DNA of 64,000 bases from Clostridia bacterium (GTDB lineage Bacteria > Bacillota_A > Clostridia > Monoglobales > Monoglobaceae): NCBI GenBank assembly GCA_017436135.1, contig JAFSDQ010000020.1, positions 3,574 to 67,573 of the forward strand, in the 5' to 3' direction. The notes beneath the pieces were generated by a model. It was not told the origin of the DNA, made no database searches, and was given only the letters and a program-made list of their open reading frames with translations. Positions 18,747 through 28,151 of the stretch are shown in pieces. Within the stretch, counting starts at the first letter, position 1; each line of letters opens with the position of its first letter. A program made the position numbers and the translations under genes.

Positions 18747-20168
18747 ATGCAGAAGAGATTTATATCAGCAGTGGTTTTTGTTGCTATAATATTAACTATA
18801 GCTGCTGTACCGTTCTCCGCTTTTGCAATGGAGTTTTCGGATGTCCCTATTACTGCGTCATATTATAAGGCGGTTGATAAGCTCAGCAATGAGGGGGTTA
18901 TTCAAGGCAGAGGTGATGGAATATTTGCACCTGCAGACAATACTACCCGTGCCGAGTTTTGTGCTTTTCTTGCAAGGGCAAACAACTATAACGCATCCTA
19001 TTATAAAAATGTGGCAATGCCCTTTGGGGATGTGCAAAAAGGAAATTGGGCAGAGGGCTATATTTCTTTTTGCTATCAGAACGGATATGTAAACGGAATG
19101 GACGCAGACAGCTTTGAGCCTTCCAGCAACGTCACCTGTGAACAGGCGGTAAAAATGGTGGTTTGTGCATCAGGTGTGGGAGATGAATCCCTTTCGAAGG
19201 TTGGTCCCAAGTGGTATTCGGGATACATAAATGTTGCCAGAAAGCACAACCTTTTGGATGGTGCGGACTTGCAGATTTCAAAGCCTGCAAACCGTGCATT
19301 TGTGGCACAGATTGTTTATAACTCTATGCTTGTTAAGGGCGAAAATAAAAACTATGCCCACGCTGTAGATGTAAGCGGAAACAACAGCGGGAGAGAGGTT
19401 AATACCTCCACAACCGTCAGCAAGGTAGAATACGCACCTGAAGAGGTGTGGGAGCCGTCTTCAGAAGATGAGATCTGGAAGTATTATCAATACTATGGTG
19501 AAGATTACGAAAAGTATATGGAAGAGGATAAGAATGCACAGGAATATACTGTTGCCGATACCCAGGAGGAAGAGGTTGAGTATGTTCCCAGAGGCTCATC
19601 AGACGGTATGCTTGTTGTAATTGATGCAGGACATAACTACAGCGGTGTTGACACAGGTGCTGTAGGAAACGGACTTCGTGAGCAGGATATTACTTTCTAT
19701 ATATCAGAAGAGCTTCGGATTATCCTTGAGAGAAACGGCTTTGACGTTATTATGACTCGTGATAAGCTCACAAAGAATGTTTCGACAGAATCCGTAAGCG
19801 CCAGTCTTTCAAAAAGGGCGGAAATTGCCAACCGTTCAGGGGCGGATATATTTGTTTCCATACACTGTAACGCAGGTGGCGGAACAGGTACAGAAACCTA
19901 TTACTGTACAGGCTCGGGCGTTGGCAAGCTTTTTGCGGGGTATTTGCAGGACGGTATGCTGGATACAGTTGGTCTTCGGGACAGAGGTGTTAAGTCTGCC
20001 AGATATGCGGTTCTTCGCAATACCAATATGACATCTGCGTTGGTTGAAACAGGATTTATTGATTCAGAGCATGATGCTGCGTATCTTGCAGATCCGGAAT
20101 ATCGTAAGGCTTTTGCAGAAGGTATTGCACGTGGTATCTGTGAATTTGTTGGTATAGAATATAAATAA
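18747..20168 (+). CDS. SLH-anchored N-acetylmuramoyl-L-alanine amidase
   Basis: Secreted peptidoglycan hydrolase of 473 residues. Signal peptide MQKRFISAVVFVAIILT ending PFSAFA; three SLH domains in about residues 28-200 (MEFSDVPITASYYKAVDKL, FGDVQKGNWAEGYI, WYSGYINVARKHNLL); an acidic tyrosine/glutamate-rich linker; then an Amidase_3 zinc domain (about 285-473). Zinc and catalytic residues are visible: His in IDAGHN, Glu in GLREQD, His in VSIHCNAG and Glu in LVETGFID. It cleaves the bond between MurNAc and the stem peptide. The ATG has AGAGGTG upstream; an upstream in-frame GTG (18738) is part of that site. The SLH domains would hold it on the wall. Confidence 0.93.
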   Translation: MQKRFISAVVFVAIILTIAAVPFSAFAMEFSDVPITASYYKAVDKLSNEGVIQGRGDGIFAPADNTTRAEFCAFLARANNYNASYYKNVAMPFGDVQKGNWAEGYISFCYQNGYVNGMDADSFEPSSNVTCEQAVKMVVCASGVGDESLSKVGPKWYSGYINVARKHNLLDGADLQISKPANRAFVAQIVYNSMLVKGENKNYAHAVDVSGNNSGREVNTSTTVSKVEYAPEEVWEPSSEDEIWKYYQYYGEDYEKYMEEDKNAQEYTVADTQEEEVEYVPRGSSDGMLVVIDAGHNYSGVDTGAVGNGLREQDITFYISEELRIILERNGFDVIMTRDKLTKNVSTESVSASLSKRAEIANRSGADIFVSIHCNAGGGTGTETYYCTGSGVGKLFAGYLQDGMLDTVGLRDRGVKSARYAVLRNTNMTSALVETGFIDSEHDAAYLADPEYRKAFAEGIARGICEFVGIEYK

Positions 20169-20174
20169 AATAGG

Positions 20175-20238
20175 GTCTGCAACAAAATGCGGTTTTAGCG
20201 GGCGGCCTTAAAGGTCGCCTTTGCAGTTTGTTGCGGAC
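20175..20238 (+). terminator. Long stem-loop after the amidase gene
   Basis: The 12-bp outer stem GTCTGCAACAAA/TTTGTTGCGGAC (one G-U) encloses a second GGCGGCC/GGTCGCC hairpin. There is no strong T-run, so termination may be partial, or it may be an mRNA processing or stability element between the amidase and U32 genes. Confidence 0.5.
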
Positions 20239-20264
20239 TTATTTTGGATTTTGGGGAGAAAAAT

Positions 20265-21518
20265 ATGAAAGAAACTACACGCCTGCCCGAGCTGTTGGCG
20301 CCGGCAGGGAATCTTGAAAAGCTAAAAGCGGCAATTACTTATGGCGCAGATGCTGTATATATAGGGGGAGAGGAATTTTCTCTTCGGGTAGCCGCAGATA
20401 ATTTCACAATAGAGGAAATGAAACAGGGTATTGATTTTGCCAAGGAGCGGGGCAGAAAGGTATATCTTACTGCCAACATTATCCCTCATAATCGGGATAT
20501 TGACGAATATGCAAAATATCTTAAAGAGGCAAAGGAAACAGGGGTGGATGCAGTTATTCTGTCTGACCTTGGTATGTTTGGCATAACAAAAGAGGTTGCC
20601 CCCGACCTTGACATACATATCAGCACCCAGGCAAATAATGTAAATTACAAAAGCGCCCAGATGTGGCATGACATGGGGGCAAAACGAGTTATTCTTGCAA
20701 GAGAGATGTCCCTTGAGGAAATTCGGGAGATAAGAGAGAGGACAAGTGAAGAGCTTGAGCTTGAGGCTTTTGTTCACGGGGCGATGTGCATATCCTATTC
20801 GGGAAGATGCCTCCTCAGCAACTATATGACAGGCAGGGACAGCAACCAGGGGGCTTGCGCTCATCCTTGCCGCTGGAAATATTATCTTATGGAGGAGCAA
20901 CGGCCCGGAGAGTATATGCCTGTGTTTGAAAACGAAAGAGGCACCTTTATTTATAACTCCAAGGACCTGTGTATGATAGAGCATATAGACAAGCTTATAG
21001 AATCGGGGCTTTCCAGCTTTAAGATAGAGGGCAGAGTAAAATCAGAGTTCTATGTTGCAACTGTTGTTGCGGCATACAGACAAGCTATAGATTCCTATCT
21101 TGACAATCCTCAAAAGTGGAGCTTTAACCCACAATGGATGGAGGAGCTGAAAAAGGTCAGCCACAGAGATTACACAACGGGATTTTATTTTGGCAAGCCG
21201 GGAGGGTCAGAGCAGCATTATGCAAGCAGCTCCTATATTCGTGAATATGATATGGTTGGCGTTGTTGAGGAATATGACGAGGAAACATCGGTTGCGGCTG
21301 TTGTGCAGAAAAACAGATTTTTCACAGGGGACGAGGTAGAGTTTCTCTGCCCTGACGGAAGCTTTTTTAAGCAGAAAATAGAAAAAATTACTGACGAAAC
21401 GGGAGCAGAAATTCAGGTGGCAAACAGACCTCAGAGTGTTGTATATATAAAAACGGCACAGAAAACAGAAAAAGGCGCATTTATGCGGAAAAAGAGGGAA
21501 GACAATACAGGTAAATAA
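20265..21518 (+). CDS. U32-family protein, TrhP-like tRNA 5-hydroxyuridine synthase
   Basis: U32 proteins were called peptidases, but the TrhP branch hydroxylates U34 of tRNAs in a prephenate-dependent way. The 417-residue protein begins LPELLAPAGNLEKLKAAI, has the TIM-barrel segments YGADAVYIGG and HISTQANN, and the U32 signature region VHGAMCISYSGRCLLSN with later cysteines GACAHPCRW. These four cysteines are the expected iron-sulfur ligands. A C-terminal beta domain (about 330-400) follows. GGGGAG lies seven bases before ATG 20265; an upstream in-frame TTG (20244) is ignored. Which TrhP paralogue it is cannot be told without alignment. Confidence 0.88.
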   Translation: MKETTRLPELLAPAGNLEKLKAAITYGADAVYIGGEEFSLRVAADNFTIEEMKQGIDFAKERGRKVYLTANIIPHNRDIDEYAKYLKEAKETGVDAVILSDLGMFGITKEVAPDLDIHISTQANNVNYKSAQMWHDMGAKRVILAREMSLEEIREIRERTSEELELEAFVHGAMCISYSGRCLLSNYMTGRDSNQGACAHPCRWKYYLMEEQRPGEYMPVFENERGTFIYNSKDLCMIEHIDKLIESGLSSFKIEGRVKSEFYVATVVAAYRQAIDSYLDNPQKWSFNPQWMEELKKVSHRDYTTGFYFGKPGGSEQHYASSSYIREYDMVGVVEEYDEETSVAAVVQKNRFFTGDEVEFLCPDGSFFKQKIEKITDETGAEIQVANRPQSVVYIKTAQKTEKGAFMRKKREDNTGK

Positions 21519-21562
21519 CATAATCGTTACATATTTGTAAGAGTTTAACAGCGGCAGATATA

Positions 21563-21591
21563 TTGACTTTTGCGTATAAAAATGTTAGAAT
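21563..21591 (+). promoter_or_regulatory. Promoter of the second SLH protein
   Basis: TTGACT (21563-21568), a 17-base spacer and TAGAAT (21586-21591), 55 bases upstream of the start codon. Confidence 0.7.
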
Positions 21592-21645
21592 GTATTGTAC
21601 AAAATACGATTAGTATAAATATTTATAAAATACGGAGGTAAAATT

Positions 21646-24564
21646 ATGAAAATGGCAAGAAGATTATTAAGTTTGGCTCTTGCAATTGCTGTTGCAGTTT
21701 CCTGTGTGGGAACAATTGTTTTTGCAGAAGAAACAGCTGCTGCAAAAAAGGGCTTTTCTGATGTAGCAAACGACCAGGTTTATTCTGATGCCGTTGAGGT
21801 TCTCAGCAACCTGAAGGTAATCAACGGATATCCTGACGGTACCTTTGGTCCTGATAAAAACGTTACAAGAGCAGAGTTTACTGCTATGCTTATGAGAGTT
21901 CTCAATCTTGGCAACAGCGGTGCAGCTACTGCTGCAGGACTTCCCTTTACTGATGTAGAGGACACCAATTCCGATATCAGCTGGGCTATTCCCAACATCA
22001 ATACCGCTTATGGTATGGGTGTTATAAACGGTTATGAGGATTTAACCTTCAGACCCAGCGCAAACGTTGCTTTTGAAGAGGCTGTTAAGATGATAGTTTG
22101 TACTCTTGGTTATGGTACAAACGTAGATACATCTACTTCTCCCTGGTATGCAAATTATATTGCAATTGCAAACCAGATTGGCGTTACAAAGACAGCTACA
22201 GAAATCGGTGCAGTTGAAACTCCTGCAAGCCGTGCATGTATAGCACAGCTCCTCTATGATTCTCTTGATATTGAGATAATTGAAAACGAGAAGAAGACCG
22301 ACAGAACTATTCTTAAGGACTATCTCGGCTTGAGAAGAGGCGTAGGTGTTGTTTCTTCTGACGGTATCACAAGCCTTACAGCTCCTGATGTAAACCTCCG
22401 CAGCAACGAGGTTCAGATTTATGGTGCAGAAGACAGAGGCGACTATGAGGTAAGAACCTATAAGGCAGCGGATGATTCCATAAAGGATTATCTTGGATAT
22501 GAAATAGAATATTACTTCCAGGAAGACGGCTCCGGGGATCGCACACTTGCTTTCAGCCTTATTCAGACAACAGAGGATGACATTGTTACAATAAATGCAG
22601 CAAAGATTGAAAAAAGAGAAACCACAAATTCAGCTGTCAAGTATTACGAAAACAAGGATGACGACAAGGCGAAGACCGTTACTCTTGATACAGATAACGT
22701 TGTTATTTACAACGGCAAGCTCTATGGTCCTACCGACAGAGCAAGCAGATTTGATACAAGTATGATTCCTACCATCGGTGAGATTAAGTTTATCGACTCC
22801 GACAGTAACGGAAGATACGAAATGGTTATAATTACAGCTTACGATATTTACTATGTATCAAGCAAGGATACAACGAAGGTAAGCATTGTTGATAATGTTA
22901 TCGCAGATGCTGACAAGAAGAATCTGGCTCTTGATGTTGACCAGGACAGAAACCTTTATATCGTTGATAAAAAAGGCAAGAGTATGTCCTACAGCTCTAT
23001 TGCTAACGGAAACATCATTTGCTATGCAACAAGCAGAAACGATAACGGTGGAACAACCATTAAGACAGCTATTGTACTGACCGATAAGGTTACAGGCAAG
23101 ATTACTGCAAGCAATGGTGACGGCTCTGTTACAATTGCAGGCAAGAATTACTTCTATTCAAATGCAGCTCCCTGGATGAGTGGTAAGACTACCCTTGCTG
23201 CACCCCAGATTCAGGATTCGGGCACATATTGTCTGGACCTCAATGGCGACATTGTTGCATATACAAAGGATAATGTTGTAGAAAATGTTAAGTATGGTTA
23301 CGTTACAGGATACAGCGAGGACAGAGATTCCTTTGACGGAATTGTTACCTTTAGAGTATTTACCTCAACAGGCGGCGACGAACTTCTTGGAACTTACAGA
23401 AATACAACTGTAAACGGAGTACAGTGTGCAACAGGCGCAGACGTATTGGAGGCACTTAAGGGAACTGCGACAAATCCTGGCGAGGGTAAGATGGCAGTTC
23501 AGCAGCTTATTAAGTACACCACAAGAACAAGCCAGGGCGAAACTGTATTTGACAAGATTGTTACCGCATCAGGGGTAGAACAGGGTCAGGATGTTACAAC
23601 TGACACGCTGACAACTCTTAAGGCTCTTTATACTACCATAGGCGAGGGCGGAAAAGTAAGCAATCCTATTTCCTTAAAGTATAACGGCACATCAAGAGTT
23701 CTTGTTGACCAGGTAACAAATACAAAGGTTAGCGTTGGCAGTGCAACAGTTATTTCTGTTCCTGAAGAAAGAGATGAATACAACGAATTCAGAAAGACAT
23801 CTGCTTCTTCTGTCTTTAAAGACGGCAAGAACTATGTTGTAGAGGTATTTGACCTTTCAAAGGCAAATGTGCCTAAAATCGTTGTAATATACGGAGCTGA
23901 TAATTCACAGGCAGTGGATGCTCTCTCTCCTGTTTATGCAGTTGCAAAGAAGGACGAAGCAACAAAGGGTGACGACCTTATGCACAGAATGGAAGTGTTT
24001 AAGTCAACTGCTACAAGCGCATCAAGTCCTTCCGTTGAGTGGATTTCAAACGATAGTGACAGCCCTGCAGGAATAGAGCCCGGTGATATTTTCAGAGTAG
24101 GTGTTGACAAGTACGGCGACGCAGTTGTTAAGAATGCTTATATGATTTATGATATGGACGGCACAAATGAAGACGGCATAGTTGTAGATGATTATAAGCT
24201 CCATGACGAAGACAATTCTAACAACGACATTGACATTAACGAGGCAGAGTTTGTTACAATCATGGGTAGCATAGTTGCCCGTGATGACAACACAGTTACA
24301 ATTGCTGACAAGTTCTTCACAGATGAAGAGGTTGCAGCAGGTGACTATGACACCAAGCTTGCTACAAATTTTGATGTAGATGATTTTGCAAGTGCTATAG
24401 TATTGATTTACAATACAGAGGGACAAGTATTTGAAATGCAGGTTGGTGATTATGTATCAACTATCGCAGGCTTTGCTTCTTATACAGACGGCATTTCACC
24501 TACAAAGGTATTGGTTTATATGACAAAGGGTAAGATAAAGATGCTTTGCGTTCTTCCCCAGTAA
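21646..24564 (+). CDS. Large SLH-domain surface protein
   Basis: Secreted protein of 972 residues. Signal peptide MKMARRLLSLALAIAVAVSC ending VFAEE, then three SLH domains (GFSDVANDQVYSDAVEVL with GYPDGTFGPDKNVTRAEF; FTDVEDTNSDISWAIPNI with GYEDLTFRPSANV; WYANYIAIANQIG), together about residues 35-210. The rest is long, acidic and beta-rich with no recognised domain. It has the same architecture as the 10404 gene, but codon use is less extreme. GGAGG lies seven bases before the ATG. It is a second S-layer or S-layer-associated protein; ligand or enzymatic role unknown. Confidence 0.88.
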   Translation: MKMARRLLSLALAIAVAVSCVGTIVFAEETAAAKKGFSDVANDQVYSDAVEVLSNLKVINGYPDGTFGPDKNVTRAEFTAMLMRVLNLGNSGAATAAGLPFTDVEDTNSDISWAIPNINTAYGMGVINGYEDLTFRPSANVAFEEAVKMIVCTLGYGTNVDTSTSPWYANYIAIANQIGVTKTATEIGAVETPASRACIAQLLYDSLDIEIIENEKKTDRTILKDYLGLRRGVGVVSSDGITSLTAPDVNLRSNEVQIYGAEDRGDYEVRTYKAADDSIKDYLGYEIEYYFQEDGSGDRTLAFSLIQTTEDDIVTINAAKIEKRETTNSAVKYYENKDDDKAKTVTLDTDNVVIYNGKLYGPTDRASRFDTSMIPTIGEIKFIDSDSNGRYEMVIITAYDIYYVSSKDTTKVSIVDNVIADADKKNLALDVDQDRNLYIVDKKGKSMSYSSIANGNIICYATSRNDNGGTTIKTAIVLTDKVTGKITASNGDGSVTIAGKNYFYSNAAPWMSGKTTLAAPQIQDSGTYCLDLNGDIVAYTKDNVVENVKYGYVTGYSEDRDSFDGIVTFRVFTSTGGDELLGTYRNTTVNGVQCATGADVLEALKGTATNPGEGKMAVQQLIKYTTRTSQGETVFDKIVTASGVEQGQDVTTDTLTTLKALYTTIGEGGKVSNPISLKYNGTSRVLVDQVTNTKVSVGSATVISVPEERDEYNEFRKTSASSVFKDGKNYVVEVFDLSKANVPKIVVIYGADNSQAVDALSPVYAVAKKDEATKGDDLMHRMEVFKSTATSASSPSVEWISNDSDSPAGIEPGDIFRVGVDKYGDAVVKNAYMIYDMDGTNEDGIVVDDYKLHDEDNSNNDIDINEAEFVTIMGSIVARDDNTVTIADKFFTDEEVAAGDYDTKLATNFDVDDFASAIVLIYNTEGQVFEMQVGDYVSTIAGFASYTDGISPTKVLVYMTKGKIKMLCVLPQ

Positions 24565-24578
24565 AAAATCAGTTACAA

Positions 24579-24611
24579 AAATCCCCGAAACACTTGCTGT
24601 TTCGGGGATTT
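24579..24611 (+). terminator. Terminator after the second SLH gene
   Basis: A 14-bp stem AAATCCCCGAAACA/TGTTTCGGGGATTT with a CTTGC loop, 15 bases past the stop. The T-run is short. Confidence 0.75.
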
Positions 24612-24643
24612 GACATATAAGGACACGAAAAGAGGTGCAAAAT

Positions 24644-26602
24644 ATGAATTTGTTTCAGAACATAAAAATAGACGGGGAAATTTTTCTTGAATATGCTTTT
24701 TTGACCTATGAGATTAGCTTTGACAACAAGGGAAATGTACCTGTTTCTGCAGATTATATGTTTGCACTTCCCAAGGGAGCGGTAATTTCAAAGGCGAAAT
24801 TTATATGCAGTGACGGAGAGGTAATAACCACCTCGGTTATATCAGTGACCCATGCCGCAAGATTACAGGAGGGAAATGTATCCTCTGCCCTGTTGGGACA
24901 GCTTGATGACACCTCCTATATGTTCAGCATAGGAAATTTGGGCTTGGGAATAAGCAAGCTTCGTCTTGCTGTATATGCGCCCCTTAAGAATAAAGGAGAT
25001 GGAAAAACCCTGGTGCTTCCCCTGACCGCAGGAAGAGGCATTGGGTCGGGAGAAAAAGCCTATGCAGACATAAGCCTTATTGTGCATGAAGAATGTGTTT
25101 GTTCCTCTTCTACCCACGAAATTGTTATAGGGGACAAATGGGGTAAAACCGAGATAAAAACAGATAAAATTTTAGCGGACAGAGATTTCTGCCTGAAAAT
25201 AAAAGACGGCAAAGAGGGAAATTGCGGAATCGCAGTGCAAAAACCCTTTGGGGGAGAGCTTTTATGCAGATTATATCCCTCGCATACCCAAAGGAAATAT
25301 GAAAAAATGCTTATTGTTTTTGACGGAACAGGCTCTCTTTTGTACGGTGGGGAAAAAGCGGGAAAGGAGCTTGTTTGCAGTCTGGCAAAAGCGTTTTCGG
25401 GGGAGGTTGCTCTTGTTGTATCGGGAGAGAAGCCAAAAATGCTCACAAAGGGCTTTTGTGAAAATACTGATGAAAATATATACGCCCTGACAGAAAAGTT
25501 AAGTCAGGTTCAGGTTCAGGGGGGTTCCCTGGGAGAGGCGTTTGAGTTTATCAGCGGATTTGTGCAAGAAGATACACTTATAATTCTTGTTTCAGGAACA
25601 AACTATACAGAGGGCTCTATTTCCGCAGACAAGGCAAAGGAGTTTTTGGCGGACAGGGGAATGAATGTGGTTACTCTTGGGGCAACAGAGATAAGTCCTG
25701 TTGCAGATTCCATAAAAGAAGCCTGTGGAGGTAGAAGAGAGCATATTTTCGGCAAGGATAATATTGAGGAGCGGGCAAAGAGTATTATTGATAGCTTCTC
25801 TGTGCCTGAATATAAAAATGTAAAGGTTTTCGCAAATGGAGTATCGGGACATATTATTGATGTTGACCATGGAATAACAGCCTTTTTTGAATATTCAGGG
25901 CAGAGGGTTCCCGAGAGTGTTCTTGTTGTACAGGGAGCAGACCGGGAAGAAATAGCCCTGGGAGGTGTAACAACATACCACAGCTTTGCGCCTCTTGGCC
26001 TTGTATATGCAAAGGCGCTGCATAGCAGACTTGAAAAGGAGCTAAAAACCTGTCCTCCCCTTGAGGTATCACGAATAAGGAAGCTTATGGAGGAGGTTGG
26101 AATAAAATATTCTGCCATAAATTCCGAAACAGCTCTTGGGGCGGTAATCGGAGAGAGCAAGCCGTCAACGATTCGTGTTGTTGTAAGAAATCAAAGCTGT
26201 GCCCATCAGGTGTTTGGGAACAGAGCATCTATGTTCAGAGAAGAAACAAAAACGGAAATCAGCAAAGAAATTGCAGAAATATGTGCAGAAATTATTATAA
26301 AAGCTATGAGGGCTGACGGAGCAATCTGTGCAGACGGAGAGATAAATCAGGAGCTTCGCAGAGGGCAAACCATGGTTTCTCTTCTTTCTCTTGTTGCATC
26401 CCCCTTTGGGGAGAAATACAGAGCTTTTATAGAAAAAGGAAAGAAATATATGGAAGATTATAGCCCTTATGGGCTGAAGTTTACCCGGGACAGAGAATAT
26501 GCAAAGGAACAGCTTGGAAAATTGTGGGGAAACGAGGAAATAATATTTGATGACAACGTTCCGGATTTAATAACGGCAGGGAAATTGCTGTTTCGGTTAT
26601 AG
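24644..26602 (+). CDS. VIT and von Willebrand A domain protein, cytoplasmic
   Basis: A 652-residue protein with an N-terminal VIT-like domain (about residues 1-130; ADYMFALPKGAVISKAKF, DTSYMFSIGNLG), then a VWA domain beginning KMLIVFDGTGS (about 220) and ending near 390, and a C-terminal helical region. In the metal-binding MIDAS the usual DxSxS reads D-G-T-G-S. There is no signal peptide or membrane segment, so it probably acts inside the cell as a protein-interaction scaffold. The ATG at 24644 follows AGAGGTG. It stands alone behind a terminator, between surface-protein genes. Partner and function unknown. Confidence 0.75.
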   Translation: MNLFQNIKIDGEIFLEYAFLTYEISFDNKGNVPVSADYMFALPKGAVISKAKFICSDGEVITTSVISVTHAARLQEGNVSSALLGQLDDTSYMFSIGNLGLGISKLRLAVYAPLKNKGDGKTLVLPLTAGRGIGSGEKAYADISLIVHEECVCSSSTHEIVIGDKWGKTEIKTDKILADRDFCLKIKDGKEGNCGIAVQKPFGGELLCRLYPSHTQRKYEKMLIVFDGTGSLLYGGEKAGKELVCSLAKAFSGEVALVVSGEKPKMLTKGFCENTDENIYALTEKLSQVQVQGGSLGEAFEFISGFVQEDTLIILVSGTNYTEGSISADKAKEFLADRGMNVVTLGATEISPVADSIKEACGGRREHIFGKDNIEERAKSIIDSFSVPEYKNVKVFANGVSGHIIDVDHGITAFFEYSGQRVPESVLVVQGADREEIALGGVTTYHSFAPLGLVYAKALHSRLEKELKTCPPLEVSRIRKLMEEVGIKYSAINSETALGAVIGESKPSTIRVVVRNQSCAHQVFGNRASMFREETKTEISKEIAEICAEIIIKAMRADGAICADGEINQELRRGQTMVSLLSLVASPFGEKYRAFIEKGKKYMEDYSPYGLKFTRDREYAKEQLGKLWGNEEIIFDDNVPDLITAGKLLFRL

Positions 26603-26690
26603 GAGGGACATCCTCCGCAGTCAGTTTATATTATTTGAGAAAATGCTGACAAAAAGTGGGAAAATATATAAGAAATTTTAATAAAACCCT

Positions 26691-26718
26691 TGATTTTTTA
26701 TAAAAAGTAGTTTAAAAT
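26691..26718 (+). promoter_or_regulatory. Probable promoter of the M23 peptidase gene
   Basis: TTGATT (26691-26696) and TAAAAT (26713-26718) with a 16-base spacer, about 57 bases upstream of the start codon. Confidence 0.5.
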
Positions 26719-26774
26719 TATAAGGACTGTAATATAAATTTAATATACACATATTAAATTTATGGAGGAACCCT

Positions 26775-27359
26775 ATGAATTACAGTCAGAAAAGTCATTC
26801 AAAAAATGGTAAATGGTTAGCGGGTGCATTGGGAAAGACATTTTTCGTGCTGATTGTTGCAACATGGTTTTGCCAGAGCGCATCATTTCCCGTATCTACG
26901 AAATCAGAGGCAGCCATGCTTCCTGCAGGGGACGGTATGTGGATGCCGGGGAAAGCTCTGTCGGAAGAAATTCAGGAGGATGAGCTTACCTTTGAAAATC
27001 CAACTGTGGGAGTGCTTACTTCGGCCTTTGGAGAGAGAAACGGACGTCGGCATAACGGAATTGACATAGGTGCCGATTTTGGCACAAAAATCTGTGCTGC
27101 TGCAGAGGGGACAGTTACCTTTGCAGGAGAGATGAGTGGCTACGGCAATTATATTATTCTTATGCACAGGGATGGCTTTGAAACAGCGTATGCTCATTGC
27201 GACTCCCTGCTTGTCACCAAGGGTGAGAGTGTTCAGGCGGGACAATTGATTGCGTATATGGGCAGTACGGGAAACAGCACAGGACCGCATCTGCATTTTG
27301 AGGTTAAGCAAAACGGTGAATTTTGCGACCCGCAAAAATTTGTATTTTACGGAAGTTGA
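26775..27359 (+). CDS. M23 (LytM-type) peptidoglycan endopeptidase
   Basis: A 194-residue exported or membrane-anchored zinc endopeptidase. A hydrophobic segment (about residues 20-40) follows a basic start. The LytM core (about 75-190) has the zinc ligands in RHNGIDIG (HxxxD) and the active-site pair GPHLHFEV (HxH), plus AFGERNGRR at the domain start. It would cut peptide cross-links in the wall. GGAGG precedes the ATG. The WalR-like regulator follows after 25 bases in the same direction, probably co-transcribed; WalR regulons typically include such hydrolases. Confidence 0.9.
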   Translation: MNYSQKSHSKNGKWLAGALGKTFFVLIVATWFCQSASFPVSTKSEAAMLPAGDGMWMPGKALSEEIQEDELTFENPTVGVLTSAFGERNGRRHNGIDIGADFGTKICAAAEGTVTFAGEMSGYGNYIILMHRDGFETAYAHCDSLLVTKGESVQAGQLIAYMGSTGNSTGPHLHFEVKQNGEFCDPQKFVFYGS

Positions 27360-27384
27360 AATAAAAAACAAAGGGGTAATAGGA

Positions 27385-28086
27385 ATGGGAAAAAAGATAC
27401 TCGTTGTTGATGATGAAAAAAATATTGTTGATATTTTGAAGCTTAATCTTCAAAAGGAAGGATACACCGTTTTTGAAGCTTATGACGGAGTAACTGCGGT
27501 AGAAAAGGCTCTTACCAAAAATGTTGAGGAGAAGCCTGATTTGATTTTGCTTGATGTAATGCTTCCCGAGATGAACGGCTTTGAGGTATGTAAAAAGGTA
27601 AGGGAGTCATCTTCTGTCCCGATTCTGATGATTACCGCCCGTGAAGAGGAAGTGGACAAGGTCCTGGGCCTGGAAATCGGTGCGGATGATTATGTTACAA
27701 AGCCCTTTAGTATGAGAGAGCTCCTTGCCCGTGTACGTGCAAATATGCGTCGTATGGAGGTTGAGCCTGCAAAGACAGACGACGTTGAAATTATTGAGGT
27801 TGGGGACTTTAAGCTGGATTGTAACAGATATGAGCTTTATAAAAACGGTCAGCTTATTGATTTGACAGTAAGAGAGTTTGAGCTAATCAAGTTCCTCTCT
27901 GCACAGCCCAACAAGATTTATTCAAGAAAGAATCTTCTTGAATATGTATGGGATTATGAATATTACGGCGATGTAAGAACAGTTGATGTTACTGTTCGCC
28001 GTGTAAGAGAAAAGATAGAGGATGACCCGTCACAGCCTAAACACATTATGACAAAGCGTGGCGTTGGTTACTACTTTGCACTTTAA
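27385..28086 (+). CDS. OmpR-family response regulator, WalR/YycF-like
   Basis: A 233-residue DNA-binding response regulator. The receiver domain (1-120) has the acidic pocket VVDDE, phospho-acceptor Asp in LILLDVMLP, Thr/Ser switch MITARE and Lys in YVTKPFS. The C-terminal winged helix (about 135-232) has LTVREFELIKFL and TVDVTVRRVREKIE. In Firmicutes WalR controls wall hydrolases and its locus ends in rlmH. Here the gene is followed by rlmH, but walK and the yycH/yycI genes are missing, so the sensor must be elsewhere. ATG 27385 has AAGGGG upstream; the frame is open further upstream but overlaps the M23 gene. Confidence 0.9.
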   Translation: MGKKILVVDDEKNIVDILKLNLQKEGYTVFEAYDGVTAVEKALTKNVEEKPDLILLDVMLPEMNGFEVCKKVRESSSVPILMITAREEEVDKVLGLEIGADDYVTKPFSMRELLARVRANMRRMEVEPAKTDDVEIIEVGDFKLDCNRYELYKNGQLIDLTVREFELIKFLSAQPNKIYSRKNLLEYVWDYEYYGDVRTVDVTVRRVREKIEDDPSQPKHIMTKRGVGYYFAL

Positions 28087-28094
28087 TAGAAAAT

Positions 28095-28122
28095 AAATCG
28101 GGCGGATATCGCCCGATTTTTA
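28095..28122 (+). terminator. Terminator after the response regulator
   Basis: AAATCGGGC/GCCCGATTT stem with a short loop followed by T residues. It separates the regulator from rlmH. Confidence 0.85.
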
Positions 28123-28151
28123 TGTACATATAAGAATTAGGGGAGGCTTTT

